Shown here one piece after another: positions 11,914-24,000 of a stretch of 64,000 nucleotides of DNA. Numbering within the stretch: position 1 is the first letter of the stretch; each line of letters starts with the position of its first letter. Below the pieces are notes generated by a model. That model was not told where the DNA came from, did no database searches, and was given only the letters and a program-made list of their open reading frames with translations. Origin of the DNA: Sindora glabra (Eukaryota > Streptophyta > Magnoliopsida > Fabales > Fabaceae); assembly GCA_020226215.1 (NCBI GenBank), contig CM035236.1, positions 52,079,057-52,143,056 of the forward strand, written 5' to 3'. Position numbers and translations under genes: made by a program.

Positions 11914-14900
11914 ATGGCTGGAGGAGGCGCCGGCATCGGAGACCTTACATCGGAGCTTCTCAGCTTAGTTCATGACATCTCTGGAATGTGCGGTGGCAGA
12001 GCTGCTGGTTCCGGTGGTGGTTCCTCTGGCACTGCCATTGACGGTGATGGTGTTATGTTCAAGAAGGACTGCACAGATTTGGTGCGAAGGATCTCTCTTT
12101 TCACCCATTTGTTCGAGGAAATTAGGGATTTGAAGGGTGCTGATACTTCCGGAGTGTTGAATGCTTCAACTTCCTCCTCTGGGTCTGATTCTTCTTGGTC
12201 TTCTGATATGGTGCTTGCTCTTCAGTCGGCTAGAAGGCTTCTTTCGATTGCTAAGAAATTCCGCTCTGATTCCTACTCTGTGAGTTTTTTTATCTAAGAC
12301 TTTCCCTTTTCGTTTCTTCAGCTTTCATACATATATATATATAATTTTTTTTTTAATTTTTATTGGGTGTGCATATGCTATACTTGAATAGAAATTGATG
12401 AAAATATCAGAAATTGGTGAAAATAATCGGGAAAATTCAATTGGCTGTTTACTCCCGAATTGATTTTGTTCTCTGGGGAAATTGTGCAAAAGTGGGAGAG
12501 CTCGCATTTTAATGGGGTTTTGTTGGGTTTTTGCAAAATCTAGATTAGATTAACTAGCTTACCCAATTCAAACTGGAAAAAAGGTGCTGTTTCAAATTGG
12601 GAAACCGCGTATGAAAATTCTGCTTGTGAAAATTTGTCTCTTTTGCTTTTGCTTTAGTCAAACAGTTAAATAGAAAGTGAATTTGTTAAACTAAATTAGC
12701 ATCAGCAAGCTGATTGTTGCTTTAATTAGTTGCGTTGTGATTGAGTTTGGTTTTGGAAAGTTTCATGGCTCAATCTCTTCGCAATTGCTGTTGCATGTCA
12801 TGAAGTTGATGGCTTTGTTGCATTACATAAGAGTAGCTTGATTTTTTGTAGGCTCTGTGCTACCAAATGTGTTGTTGCGTGCCTCCGGGCAGCAATAGAA
12901 AGAGGAAATCAGGTAGATGGGTAGCCACTATTTGTTTTCACCTCTAATTAGGGTAAACAAAGACGTCCCATATAGCGTACTACTTCTAGCTGGCAAAATT
13001 CTATGCATTGTTTGATCTTCATTTTGGCAATGTATGCCTTTTCTGGGGATGTAATTTACTCGAGTCACTTTGTTGGGATTTGGTCTTCAAAAAGAGTTGA
13101 TTTTTTACTTGTCAAATTATAGAACTTGGAATCTTACAACTGCTGAATTTCTTTGGCTTGTATGGTTACAATTCTGAAATTTGCTATATCTTGATTTAAG
13201 GATGGAGCTGCAAAGACAATCATCTTCCAATTTCACAGTGTGACGTGGAAATTGGAAAAACTGTTGAGCAGCTTCCAATATGATTGTTTGGACATCTCAG
13301 AGGAAGTTAAAGAGCAGGTAAGACATTGAGAAATGTGCTATAATGTTACTACTGAGACTTTTACTAATGTTTTAGAATTTATTTACTGGATTTCTTGACA
13401 CAACTGCTTTTCTAGGTAGAGTTGGTGAGAAAACAGTTGAGACGAGCCACAGAAAGATATGGATCTATGATTTCAAAAATGTCATCTTCTGACTCGTCCC
13501 AGTCACTGGCTGAAGAATCTAGTCAGGTACTTGGCAAATTTGTGAATCAATTGCATAAACAGAAAAGCTGTCCTGAAGGTGCAATAAAACTTGACAGCAT
13601 TCTTGAAACTGATGGATGGGAAACTTGTGGCCTGTATCAAGCAACTCCTCGCTTGGAGAGGGTAAGTTGCAACCATGGCTCTTCAGAGGTTGCCTTGTCA
13701 AATGTCATTGATCCTGAACCTCAAGAAAATTCTGAGAGGAAGAGTGTAACTGGGATTAAAAGGCCTGAAGCAAATATAATTCCTGAAGATTTCCGTTGCC
13801 CAATATCCTTGGAACTAATGAGGGATCCTGTAATTGTGGCAACTGGTCAGGTATAATTGATTTTGGCTGCTTTATATAAAACCACACCAAAGCTTTCTCA
13901 GAACCCAGTAGCTAATTATATTTCACTTGATGCTTTGTCATTTCTCACTTCTACTTTTTTTTCTTTTAAATCAGACATATGAAAGATCTTACATACAGAG
14001 GTGGATAGATTGTGGAAACGCCACCTGTCCAAAAACTCAGCAGAAGCTCCAAAATTTGACCCTTACTCCAAACTATGTTTTAAAGAGTCTCATCACTCAG
14101 TGGTGTATTGAGCATAACGTTGAGCAACCAACTGGACTAACAAATGGCAAACTAAGGAAGAGTGATGGATCATTTAGAGATGTTACAGGTGACATAGCGG
14201 CCATTGAAGCTTTGGTCAGGAAGCTCTCCAGCCAATCCATTGAGGACTGCAGAGCAGCTGTTACAGAAATCCGATCACTTTCGAAACGAAGCACGGACAA
14301 TAGGATACTAATAGCAGAAGCAGGAGCTATTCCTGTTTTAGTCTGTCTTTCAACATCCACAGATGTAAAGACACAAGAAAATGCAGTTACTTCAATTCTC
14401 AATCTCTCGATATATGAAAACAACAAGGGACTTATAATGCTTGCTGGTGCCATTCCGTCTATTGTACAAGTCCTCCGAACTGGAAGCATGGAAGCGAGGG
14501 AAAATGCAGCTGCGACCCTATTTAGCTTGTCACTTGCAGATGAAAACAAGATAATAATAGGCGCCTCTGGAGCTATTCCTGCTTTGGTGGACCTGCTCCA
14601 GAATGGGACTCCTAGAGGAAAGAAGGATGCAGCAACAGCATTATTCAATTTGTGCATTTATCAAGGGAATAAGGGTAGGGCCGTCAGGTCAGGGATTATT
14701 GACGCATTGTTGAAAATGCTAACAGATTCAAGCAAAGTAATGGTCGATGAAGCCCTAACGGTAATGTCAGTTCTTGCCAGTCATCAAGAGGCAAAGATTG
14801 CTACTGTGAAGGCCAGTGCTATACCTGTTTTGATAGATCTACTGAGAACAGGACTGCCTCGCAACAAAGAGAATGCAGCCGCCATTTTGCTTTCCTTGTG

Positions 14901-15045
14901 CAAGAGGGATTATGAGAGTCTTGCCTGTATAGGCAGACTTGGTGCTGCCATACCATTGACAGAACTTGCTCAGAGTGGCACCGAGAGGGCTAAGCGGAAA
15001 GCTACTTCATTATTGGAGCATCTTCGAAAGTTACAGCAGCTATAA
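11914..15045 (+). CDS. PUB11-like: U-box/ARM-repeat E3 ubiquitin ligase (PUB10/PUB11-like)
   Basis: The coding exons are 11914-12279, 13201-13317, 13416-13850 and 13975-15045. All introns are GT..AG and all junctions are phase 0, giving 662 aa. Residues 1 to about 280 form the U-box N-terminal domain, including the conserved VTWKLEKLL and ISEEVKEQVELV segments. The U-box is at about 284-358 (DFRCPISLELMRDPVIVATG, then TYERSYIQRW, CPKTQQKL and TPNYVLKSL). About 380-655 is an array of ARM repeats (AGAIPVLV, NLSIYENNKG, SMEARENAAATLFSLSLADE, TPRGKKDAATALFNLC). The U-box binds the E2 enzyme and the ARM repeats bind substrates. The family members PUB10 and PUB11 act in hormone and stress signalling, but the target of this protein is unknown. 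The length is slightly above Arabidopsis PUB11 because of a Gly/Ser-rich insert near residues 28-40. The start is the first in-frame ATG with family-like MAGG. No disabling change is seen. Exact PUB number is inferred from overall similarity only. Confidence 0.93.
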
Positions 15046-15679
15046 AGGGTTAGATTTGTGCCAAGAACTTTTTATTTTGACATTTCTTATTGATTAGACA
15101 TGATTTGACCAGATTTTCTTTCCGGGGTTTGTAAACTGAATGTCCGGGGCTGAGGTAAGAAAGTCAGCCTTGTTGATCAGCTTATTCTTTTGTTCGTTGT
15201 GTTTTATTAACCTTCTTTGTATGAGAAGAGTAAAGAAATCAATTGATATATTGTTTCCTAAGAAATTCTTACGGAGATTCTGTGACCCTCTCTCTCGTGA
15301 TCAGTTGATTGTAACTGGAATATTAATACTTCAGGTACTGCACTAGTGTCAGCTCAAATCTATATTGTTACTTCATTGTAGTTAGATTTTAAAAGCAAAA
15401 GATGAAAACTGTGTTTTAAAAAACGGATAATGGTCGAACCAACTTTGAATATGTCATGGCCTGAAAGGCTAGTCAAAATTCTCCAAGTAATCATTTTTAG
15501 AGAAAGTTATAAAAATAAATCTCTTGATAAATAATATTACTGAAAATTTGGATCCAGTTGATTTAAATCAAAATGAACTGAAAAATCAACTCGATTCGGT
15601 TACAAAAGTCAGCTAGTCAATTTTTATCTTCTTATTTTGTTAATTTTGTTTTCAGACTCCCTTCTATAGATCCGGTACG
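15046..15679 (+). other. 3' UTR and downstream flank of the U-box gene
   Basis: T-rich sequence follows the TAA stop. An open frame at 15140-15346 has no recognisable similarity and most likely lies in the 3' UTR. No clear polyadenylation signal could be chosen among several A/T-rich candidates. Confidence 0.4.
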
Positions 15680-15885
15680 TGCAATAGGTTTATATGTAAT
15701 AAAAAATAAAAAAAATAAAAACTAGGGTAAAATACGAAGAATCCTTTTTAACTATTTCGATGTGCACTTAACTCCTTACATTATGAGAATGTGCAGATAT
15801 TTCCCTCTACCTCACTAATTGTGCAAAAAGTCCCTTCTCTCCTCTACTAATTTCGTGTAAAGTTCCTGTAATAAAAGTTTAGTGA
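15680..15885 (+). repeat. dispersed repeat R, copy 1
   Basis: About 200 bp recurring at about 22555-22880 in the same orientation. Shared blocks include TTTATATGTAAT, GGTAAAATAC, ATGTGCA and CCCTTCTCT, followed by TAC..CAATTTG-like sequence. The two copies flank the copia element. Class unknown; the phrase structure resembles MULE or LTR ends. Confidence 0.5.
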
Positions 15886-16021
15886 GGATTGTTTAAGTAG
15901 TTTATCTTGATACTTTATCATTTTTCATGCTTAAGTTTCAAATGAAAACCAAAATAAACTGGAAAATTGGTCTAATTTCAAAAGTAGTTCAATCAAATTT
16001 CTTTGCTTTTTAGGAAAAAAA

Positions 16022-16450
16022 TATTAATAATTTGTGGATTATATATAATTTATTAATAAAAAAATTATTATTAATTAAACACCATATGACATAATTAAAT
16101 GAACAAATGGATACTTGGGCGTAATATTTGATAAAATGAATTTGAATCCTATAATGGAAAAATTTACAACTTGCATTAACTTATAAATATGAAGTCCCTA
16201 CTTTACATCTCTTAATGTCTAAGGTTTTCCATTCCATCAGTTGAAACCTATTGCTCAGAGATAAAAAGATTGCTAAGGGAGAGATTTTCCTACATACCTA
16301 ATAATCATAGAGAAGACTTGTTCTACAAATGTCAAATATTTAGAAAATTATGAATTTACAAGAATCAATTTAATTTGTGTTCTCTTTTTTTCTTATCATA
16401 CTACAATCGAAAACCAAGATCATGATATGAATTTCACAAATATTTCTTGC
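16022..16450 (+). repeat. copia 5' LTR
   Basis: About 430 bp matching 21590-22000 along its length. Shared blocks include AATACTTGG, TCTTAATGTCTAAGG, TATTGCTCAGAGATAAA, AGAAAATTATGAATTTACAA and ATGAATTTCACAAATATTTCT. The start has decayed from TG to TA. Confidence 0.85.
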
Positions 16451-16470
16451 AATTAGTATCAAAATCAAGT
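16451..16470 (+). other. primer-binding site (initiator tRNA-Met type)
   Basis: AATTAGTATCAAAATCAAG directly follows the 5' LTR. It is a mutated form of the usual copia site TGGTATCAGAGC, which is complementary to the 3' end of initiator tRNA-Met. Confidence 0.7.
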
Positions 16471-18039
16471 TTTGGTTTTCTATTATAGTTGATTTTGGAA
16501 GAAATCTAAATAGTTTTTATTGTCCTTCTCATAAAAAAATTATGCCAATGATTAAAATTACTTATCATTTGCATATACATGTGTGATTATGAGTGTGTGT
16601 CATGTGACTCTTTCTTAGAGATGTTAGCAATTTCTTATATGTATACTATTTATGCTATATTCTTTTTAAGCATGTTGTGAAAACTCTTTGCAATATTGGA
16701 ATCCCAAGGTTTTCTTTTGGCCTTTTTCTAGAACCGTAGAAACCATATGAGTATAGCCTAGGATTGAGCATAAGACACCATTAGAAGAATTAGTATCTAG
16801 AATCATAGTGGAATTAATTTTTTGTAGTGAATTTTATAAACCACTTTAAGAGAGGAAGTAGTGAAACCTAATGGTGTTTTTGAACTGTTGACTCAAGAAT
16901 GATGATGCGCAGTAGCAAGCAAAGATGGTTTTGAATGAAAATTTGTGTTTCTAAAGTGGGAAAAATGAAGAGATAATGCTCTTAAAATAATGGTTTTTTT
17001 CTTGTTGTTGTGCTGTGTAACCGAAAATCGCAACCTTTATAATTGTATTTTTTTTAAAGTTTTGAAATTCATAAAAGTTATTATTTTAGGGCAAATAATA
17101 GCTTGTTTAGGTAGCAAGAGGATGAAGGACAAAATTTGGATGTGATTTGTGCTAAAAATCACACAAAATTTGGCTAAAATCAACCAAGTGTAGATCAGAT
17201 TAAAATTGGTTACATAACAGACTCGTGTGGCTTTAGGCTAGAGGAAAAGATGAATAGTGCATGTGAGTGCACAGCCAATTGTGCAGCCAGCGTGTGGAGG
17301 CCACATGATGCAACAATGAAAATGCCACTATACTTCACTCTTTGAGTACTCTCTAATGGACATTTTTCTAATTTTTGGAATAAAAATAATTTTAATTATT
17401 GTTTATCCATTTTATTTTAATATTCAAATGACTTATTTTGAGTGCAAATTTTTTCTTTGTATTTCTTGATATATTGTCCATCATCTAAAATTTTTGTGAA
17501 ATTTTCGAACATCATTTGTGTATTTTAATAATTTGAGTATTATCTTGTTAAATAAAAATTACAAGTGACTCAAACTATGTCATGAAAAATTTATGTAATT
17601 GTATATTCGCCTTTGTAGGGCTAATTGCATGAGTTTTTAGTTTGATTTTGAAAAAAAAATTATTTTAAAAAGGAGATGTGGTATTAATGACATTAAATGA
17701 GCTTTGGCATTATATTATTGATACAATATGTTGGTTATAGTGCAAGTGTAAAATTGAGTATTGTGTATCTAAAATACTTAAATACCCTTTGATGTTAATT
17801 TTTAGAGATGTGACATTTAATTCTTATATTGTGTTGTAAGTTAAAATAGCCTTCAACTTTTGATTTTATAACATGATACTATGTAAGGTTGCATACTTAA
17901 ATGTGGAGAGCAAAACATTAGTATGATTATGTTACACATGTATTAAAAGTTAATTTGTTTTTCCTCAATTATTATGCAACAAAACTCCAAAAAGATGCCA
18001 AATGGGATAATAAGAAAGGACTAAGCCAATGCTTGTTTT
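16471..18039 (+). other. copia gag region, unrecognisable
   Basis: This should hold the leader and gag, but no frame gives a recognisable nucleocapsid protein. Frames are heavily broken. Confidence 0.4.
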
Positions 18040-21000
18040 GAATCTAACTTGGTTGATGTGTCATCAAATACATGGTGGCTAGATACCGATTCCATAACCT
18101 GCATTACCAATTCTTCCCAATCATTGAAAAATTCTAAAAAAAATAGATAATAGTGAATTAATTGTCAAATTAGGAAATAGTGAGAAAGTAGGAGTAAAGC
18201 TTACTAAGGATATGCCTTTGTAGTTATCTACTAGATATGAGTTAGTATTGAAATATGTGGTCTTTATCCCTTCCATTATGAAAGACCTAATATTAGTTCT
18301 AGTACTAGATTTCCAAAGGTATTCTTATAATTTTAAAGGCAAGAGAGTGAATATGTTCCAAAGCTGCCATAATAGGCACTAGTAAACTGATAAACAGATT
18401 ATACAAGATAAGCCTGAGTTCCCTTAACACTGTTAACATAATCATAAGGAAGAAAAAAATAGAACTAAAAAAACTCCTTGATGTTATGTCACAAGTGTTT
18501 GGGTCATATTTCTAAAGATTGAATTCAGAGGTTGATCAAAGAGGGTGTTTTACACAATCTTAACTTCTTTGATCTAGATACTTGGATGGACTATATTAAA
18601 AGGAAGCTCACTACCAAGACCAAAAAGGAAAAGAGAGTTAGAAGACAAAAAACATTGGAACTTATCCTATCACACTTATAGTAATAGGATGTTTTGAGAT
18701 ATTTTATCACTTTTATTGATGACTATATATGATTTGGATGGATCAAGTTGCTTGCAAAAAAGCCAAAATCCTTGGATGCATTTAAGACATTCAAGGCAGC
18801 ACTTGAGCTTAAATATGTTAATTTGAATTAAGGAGGAGAATACTATGGCAAATATGATAAGACTAGAAGGAACCTAAGCCCCTATGTTAGGTATCTGCAG
18901 GAGTGTGACATTCAAATTAACTACACTATACTTAGTACACTAAAATAGAATGGGATAACCAAAAGAAGAAATATAACACTTCTTGATATGGTTAGATGTA
19001 TACTTTCTTATTCTACATTTCCAAACTTCTTATAAGGAGAAGTATTGAAGATTGTAGGCTATATTCTGAATCAAATGCTAAGTAAATTTGTACCCATAAC
19101 TCCATATGAACTACTGAATGGCAAGAAACTAACTTTAAGCCATTTTTCCATGTAGGTTTATAGGATGGAAGTGAAGCTATAAATTCTGATTGTTAGGAAA
19201 CTTAATTCTAAAACAATATTTAGATTCTTTGTTGGATATTATATCGACTCTAGAGGTAGTAAGTTCTATTATCCAACTCACACCACTCAAGTTATTGAAT
19301 TTAATAGAGTCTTTTATTTTGAAGATAAGTTAGATAGTTGGAGTCAGCCACTACAAATTACAAACTTTAGAGAAGAAAGAATAGTCATTTCCCTAATATC
19401 TCAATTTATTAGTTTATCATCTTCTAATCTTTTACAACATGGTATGTTATAGCCTTTGGAGGAAAATGAAGATTTTGATATAGAAGTTTGCTTGAGGAGA
19501 TCACTTAGAGAGCATAAATTGACAATATCAAATGACTATATAATGTATTTGTTGGAGCATGAATATGATCTAAATGAAGATAATGATCTTATTACATTCT
19601 CTCAAGTAGTGTCTGGTTTGATTCTCCTCAATGGATCATTGAATTGGAGGGTTAACTAACTTCAATGGATAAAAACTAAATATAGGGTCTTATGGAACTA
19701 CCTACAAATTATAACCTAATTATATGTAAATGAGTCTTTAAGATAAAAAATGACATTTGTGGGTAGATTGAGAGACATAAAGCCTAGCTTATGGCTAAAG
19801 GCTACAATCAAAGAAAAGGAATGGATTATAAAGAGACTTTTTCAATGATATTAAAAAAGGATTCTTTTAGAATTGTCATGACTCTTATTGCTCACTTTGA
19901 TCGGGAGCTACAATAGATGGATATGACAATAGCATTCTTGAATGATGGTTTATTTGAAATTATGTACATGGAGCAATCAAATGGATTTTGAGAATAAGGT
20001 AAAGAGCACTTAGTATGTAAATTGAAGAAATTCATATATGGTTTAAAATAAACTTGTTGACAATATTATCTTAAGTTTCATAAGATAGTTACCTCCTTTC
20101 GATTTAGAGAGAATAGTGTAGAGCAGTGTATTATATGGTGAAAAATGCTAGTGAATTTGTAATTCTAATCCTATATGTGGGTGACATTCTCCTAGTAAGC
20201 AATGACTTGAACTTGCAGAATGAAACCAAGAAATGGCTATTATATCATTTTGAAATGAAAGACTTAGGAATGTCTTATTTGTTCTAAGCATTGAGATACT
20301 TCATAATAGGTTCTAGAATATTCTTGGCTTATCTTAGAAGTAGTATATTGAGAAAATTTTGAAAAGATTTAATATGTCTACTTGTTCTTAATGTACTTCA
20401 CCTATTTAGAGGGATGAAATGTTTACAAAGGCACAATGTCCTTAAATTGATGAAGAAAAAGAAAAGATGGAAAAGATCTCATATACGTAAATCATAGGTA
20501 GCTTAATGTATGTTAAAGTATGTACATGGCCTGATATTGCATTTGCTATAGGTGTATTTAGGAAATAGTTGAGTAATCTAGGTTAAAGATATTAGACTAT
20601 TGCAAAGTGAGTTTTAAGGTACCTAAAAGGTATGAAAGATTCATGTTGACCTATAAAAGATCAGGAGATCTCGACATTATATGCTACTTAGACTTGGACT
20701 ATGTTAGTTGTCTAAATGATTCAAAGTCTACATCTAGGTGTAACTTTATGATAGTTGAAGATATTGTATCATGGAAAAGCATCAAGCAATTAATTGTTAC
20801 TACCTCTATCATGAAAGCAAAGTATGTTACCTATTATGAAGCTTCTTCTTAAGCTATATGATTAAGGAATTATCTTTTTGAATTCCATATTATGGAAGTA
20901 TTGCCAAACCTTTAACCATTTTTTTTACAATAACTCTATTGTTGTGAGCTTTTCTCTTAATGACAAAAGTTCCACTCTTTCGAAGTATTTTGATGTGAAA

Positions 21001-21130
21001 TACCATTATATGAGAAAAAAAAGGTGTGCAAGCATATTATTGTTATTGAGCACATTTCCATAGACAATATGCACATGGATCCACTGACCAAGAGCCTAGC
21101 ATTAGAAACTTTTATTGAATATGTAAATCA
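18040..21130 (+). pseudogene. copia pol polyprotein remnant
   Basis: Several frames must be followed. At about 18045-18140 is a protease segment (SSNTWWLDTDS, usually WWLDSGAS, so the catalytic Asp-Ser-Gly is altered). At about 18490-18640 is the pre-integrase domain (HKCLGHISKD, then IQRLIKEGVL). At about 18715-19330 is integrase (YELLNGKKLTLSHF, RFFVGYYIDSRGSKFYYP). At 19440-19640 is the linker (LRRSLREHKLTISNDYIMYL). At about 19740-20290 is reverse transcriptase (KGYNQRKGMDYKETF, then YVGDILL where YVDDILL is normal). At 20600-21130 is RNase H (DLDYVSCLNDSKSTS, MKAKYVTYYEAS, DPLTKSLA). Stops and frameshifts throughout, plus the Asp-to-Gly change in the catalytic YVDD motif, make it non-functional. 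Confidence 0.85.
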
Positions 21131-21589
21131 TATAGGTTTATATAAAGCCTTTTGATGTTGTGGGTAAGTGGAAGTCAATGTATATGACATCATTTATGAT
21201 TTATGAATAGCATTTTATGTTGCCATATTTGTGCACATTTTAGTTATGACATGTTTATAGAGACATTTAAACTATATCTCATTGTTGTGCTCATATTATT
21301 GACATTTGTTAAGCATATTTGGGTAGATGTTAGGACCTATTATGTATAGATTTATATGTAGTCACATCAAGTTATGTAAATTTTATTCTGCACATATTGA
21401 CAGTGTTAGTCAATGAGGTGTGCGTATTTAATATGTTTTGTTGCTAATATCCTTTTAGATATAGTATTTTATATTATTAGATACCTATAATCTTAATTGG
21501 GCCAATAGGTGGAAAAGTATCATTTTCATATTAATATTAATCTTTTTTATGGCCATTATTAATAAATAATATATACTTAAGTAAGAGAT
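21131..21589 (+). other. copia 3' untranslated segment and polypurine tract
   Basis: Non-coding sequence between pol and the 3' LTR. It ends with the purine-rich AAGTAAGAGAT at about 21579-21589, a worn form of the AAGTGGGAGA tract that precedes many copia 3' LTRs. Confidence 0.6.
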
Positions 21590-22000
21590 TGTTAATAATT
21601 TATAAACTATGCATAATTCATTAATAAAAATGATTATTGTTTATTAGGGCCCATGTGACATCATTAAATAGGCAAATGAATACTTGGCGAGCATGGATCC
21701 TATAATAGATAAGATCTATAACTTGATTTAATTTATAAATATAGAATCCCTACCTCACATTTCTTAATGTCTAAGGTTCCCTATTCCATCGGTTGAAGCC
21801 TATTGCTCAGAGATAAAGAGATTGTTGAGGAAGGGATTCTTTTATACACTTAAGAATTATAGAGAATGTTTGTTCTATGGGTGTCAGGTATTTAGAAAAT
21901 TATGAATTTACAATAGTTAATTTAATTTGGGTTCTCTTTTCTTTATCATATTACAATTGAAAGTTAAGATCATAGTATGAATTTCACAAATATTTCTCAG
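21590..22000 (+). repeat. copia 3' LTR
   Basis: About 410 bp, beginning TGTTAATAATT and ending at ATATTTCTCAG. It matches the 5' LTR (16022-16450) with many substitutions and small indels, so the insertion is old. Confidence 0.85.
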
Positions 22001-22525
22001 AAAAAATGTAAAATATTCCCTTTAAATTTTTTGGTAGTTAAATTTTACTTCCTTCAATCTAGAAATCACTATCTTAAATTTTGCAAAACTTAGAATTAAA
22101 ATCCATCATCCACTTAATTAATAATTTTTATCAAATTATATCATTTTTTTTCATAAAATTTCTAAACAAAAATTATAATATTATAAAATATTAATTTATT
22201 TTATCATTTTTTCACATATAATTTTTACTTTATTTACAAGTATTTAATAAAAATTTCTTATATATAATTTAATTTCTATTAATTATAAAATATAAAAATT
22301 ATATGTGATAAAATATTAAAAAAATTTGTTATACTATAATATTATGATTCTTATTTAAAAATTTTACGAAAAAGTTACTTAATTTGATAAAATAATTATT
22401 TAAGTAGATGATAAGTATTAATTTTAAATTTATAAAGTTTAAAGAAGTAATTTCTGAACCTTTAAAATTGAAGGTGACAAAATCTAACTATTCTAAAGTT
22501 GAAGGGAATAATTTAAAATTTTATT
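22001..22525. mobile_element. fold-back MITE, copy 2
   Basis: Starts AAAAAATGTAAAATATTCCC immediately after the copia LTR and ends with a rough inverted copy of that sequence (GAAGGGAATAATTTAAAATTT). The long arms contain the same TTATCAAATTAT and CACATATAATT blocks as copies 1 and 3. The copia element appears to have inserted exactly at this MITE's edge. Confidence 0.6.
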
Positions 22526-22554
22526 TTATTTTAAATTCTTTTTGAGATCGAGCT

Positions 22555-22880
22555 AACCCAATACATTTATATGTAATTAAAAAAAAATAAGGATTGATCC
22601 TTGGAGAAATTATTATTAGGAGGTTTATTATTTATTATTCCTGCTCAGAATAAGGTTTAATTTTATGTCAAAGGGTGCGGAAATACCCTGGTGGAAAAAA
22701 AGAAAAAAAAAACTAAGGTAAAATACAAAGGATCCTTTCAACTTTTCATGACGTGCATGTATTCCCTGTGCACTATGAAAATGTGTAGACATCAGGCATC
22801 TGCTTCCCCAATTATGCATAAAGCCCCTTCTCTTACATACCCAATTTGTCTAAGAACCTAACATTGACAAATTTTGCAAC
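22555..22880 (+). repeat. dispersed repeat R, copy 2
   Basis: Second copy of the repeat at 15680-15885, here split by about 110 bp of extra sequence between the TTTATATGTAAT block (22567) and the GGTAAAATAC block (22717). Confidence 0.45.
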
Positions 22881-23672
22881 CCACAAGTACAATTAATTTA
22901 AAGCTGCAACAACACAGATTAAAAATGGAACTCCAACATTCTCCTTCCATTTCCAATACCAGTCATCAACTTTATAATTCCCTTTGCCCACCACTTCCTT
23001 TTCTAGACGCAATTCTTATTCTTTTGTGGCCCATTCATCTATCCGTTGATTCCCTTCATCAGTTAACTCTTATTCAACCTCCTCTCAATGATCTACCATT
23101 AATTAGGATCGGAAATAAATCAAATCATTCATAAACTACTTATAATTTGACTCTTTAAATATTCATTTTGATTTATTTATTTGATTAAACAAATCATATT
23201 TAGACTGATATATTGATTTATTTATTAAATATGTCGCACTTATTTAATTTTAAACTTGTTAACTTATTAGGTTATCCTATTTAACTAATATGTTATCTTT
23301 ATCTAATACTTTTAAATTAATTGACTAATTACATTATAGTTGTTATTCTTTTATTACATGAATTTTTCTTTTTCAATTCAAGCATCAATCTTTTCAAAAG
23401 TTTCATAATTTGAGAGTAATAAATTTATATTATTGTATTATTTAATATTTTCAATTTTAAATAAATATAATTATAGTTTATGTTGAATTGTTAAAATTTA
23501 TAAAAATAAAGATAAAATTTTGTTTAATGCTTTACCTATTTAATAAAATTATTATTCTATTTTTTATTAAGAAACTTGATTATGGCATATATAACTAGGT
23601 TTATATGTCTAATAATAACATATTTAAATTTTAATAATTAGGCCTAAACAGGCTAACAAATCAAACTATGCT
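22881..23672. other. intergenic DNA
   Basis: AT-rich DNA. An open frame at 22874-23134 (+) is richer in C than its surroundings but matches nothing I recognise. The segment ends with GCT, the target duplication of the CACTA element. Confidence 0.35.
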
Positions 23673-24000
23673 CACTACAACAAATATAAACTACACAAAT
23701 GATTCTTATATAAACAACATAATTTTGATCTTGAAAATGACTTTTCAGTTAAAAAATGGAGAAAATCTATATAACTAATAATTATTGTCTATATATTATT
23801 TTTTCAATTTTTTAAAATTAAAAAAATTATATACCTACACAAATTGTCATCAAAAAAGGTTTTCAAAATTTTTTTAAAATGCAAAATTATATAAAGACAA
23901 CACTTTATCATCTCTATTTTTCAAAAAAAATTCAAAACCTACACAGATGACACTATGTCATTTCTATAGGTAAGAAAATGAAGTTTTTTTTTTTTGAAAA
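23673..24000 (+). repeat. CACTA left terminus with subterminal repeats
   Basis: The CACTA terminus is followed by short repeated motifs of the form CTACACAAATGA, CTACACAAATTGTCAT and CTACACAGATGACA with inverted partners such as GTCATTTCTATAGG. Such repeats are where the element's accessory protein normally binds. Confidence 0.75.

Larger units (their letters stand above)
16022..22000 (+). mobile_element. Ty1/copia LTR retrotransposon, decayed
   Basis: Two related repeats (16022-16450 and 21590-22000) flank a decayed pol gene. Next to the left repeat is a copia-type primer-binding site. Before the right repeat is a polypurine tract. Both outer flanks are AAAAA (16016-16021 and 22001-22005), consistent with a 5-bp target duplication, although this is low-complexity sequence. 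The domain order protease, integrase, reverse transcriptase, RNase H identifies the copia superfamily. Many stops show it is inactive. Confidence 0.85.

Noticed and set aside
12840..12925. Possible extra exon in intron 1 of the U-box gene (TTTTTGTAGGCTC..., then CAGGTAG)
   Set aside because: Splicing exon 1 directly to 13201 gives the family sequence (SYS followed by DGAAKTIIFQF) without a gap, so an extra exon is not needed.
13519..13701. 60-aa minus-strand ORF
   Set aside because: Antisense shadow of exon 3 of the U-box gene.
14097..14657. 186-aa minus-strand ORF
   Set aside because: It is exactly antisense to the ARM-repeat exon of the U-box gene, whose sense frame is clearly conserved.
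19456..21063. Separate small genes at 19456-19659, 20607-20852 and 20878-21063
   Set aside because: They are fragments of one decayed copia pol gene, in consistent domain order.
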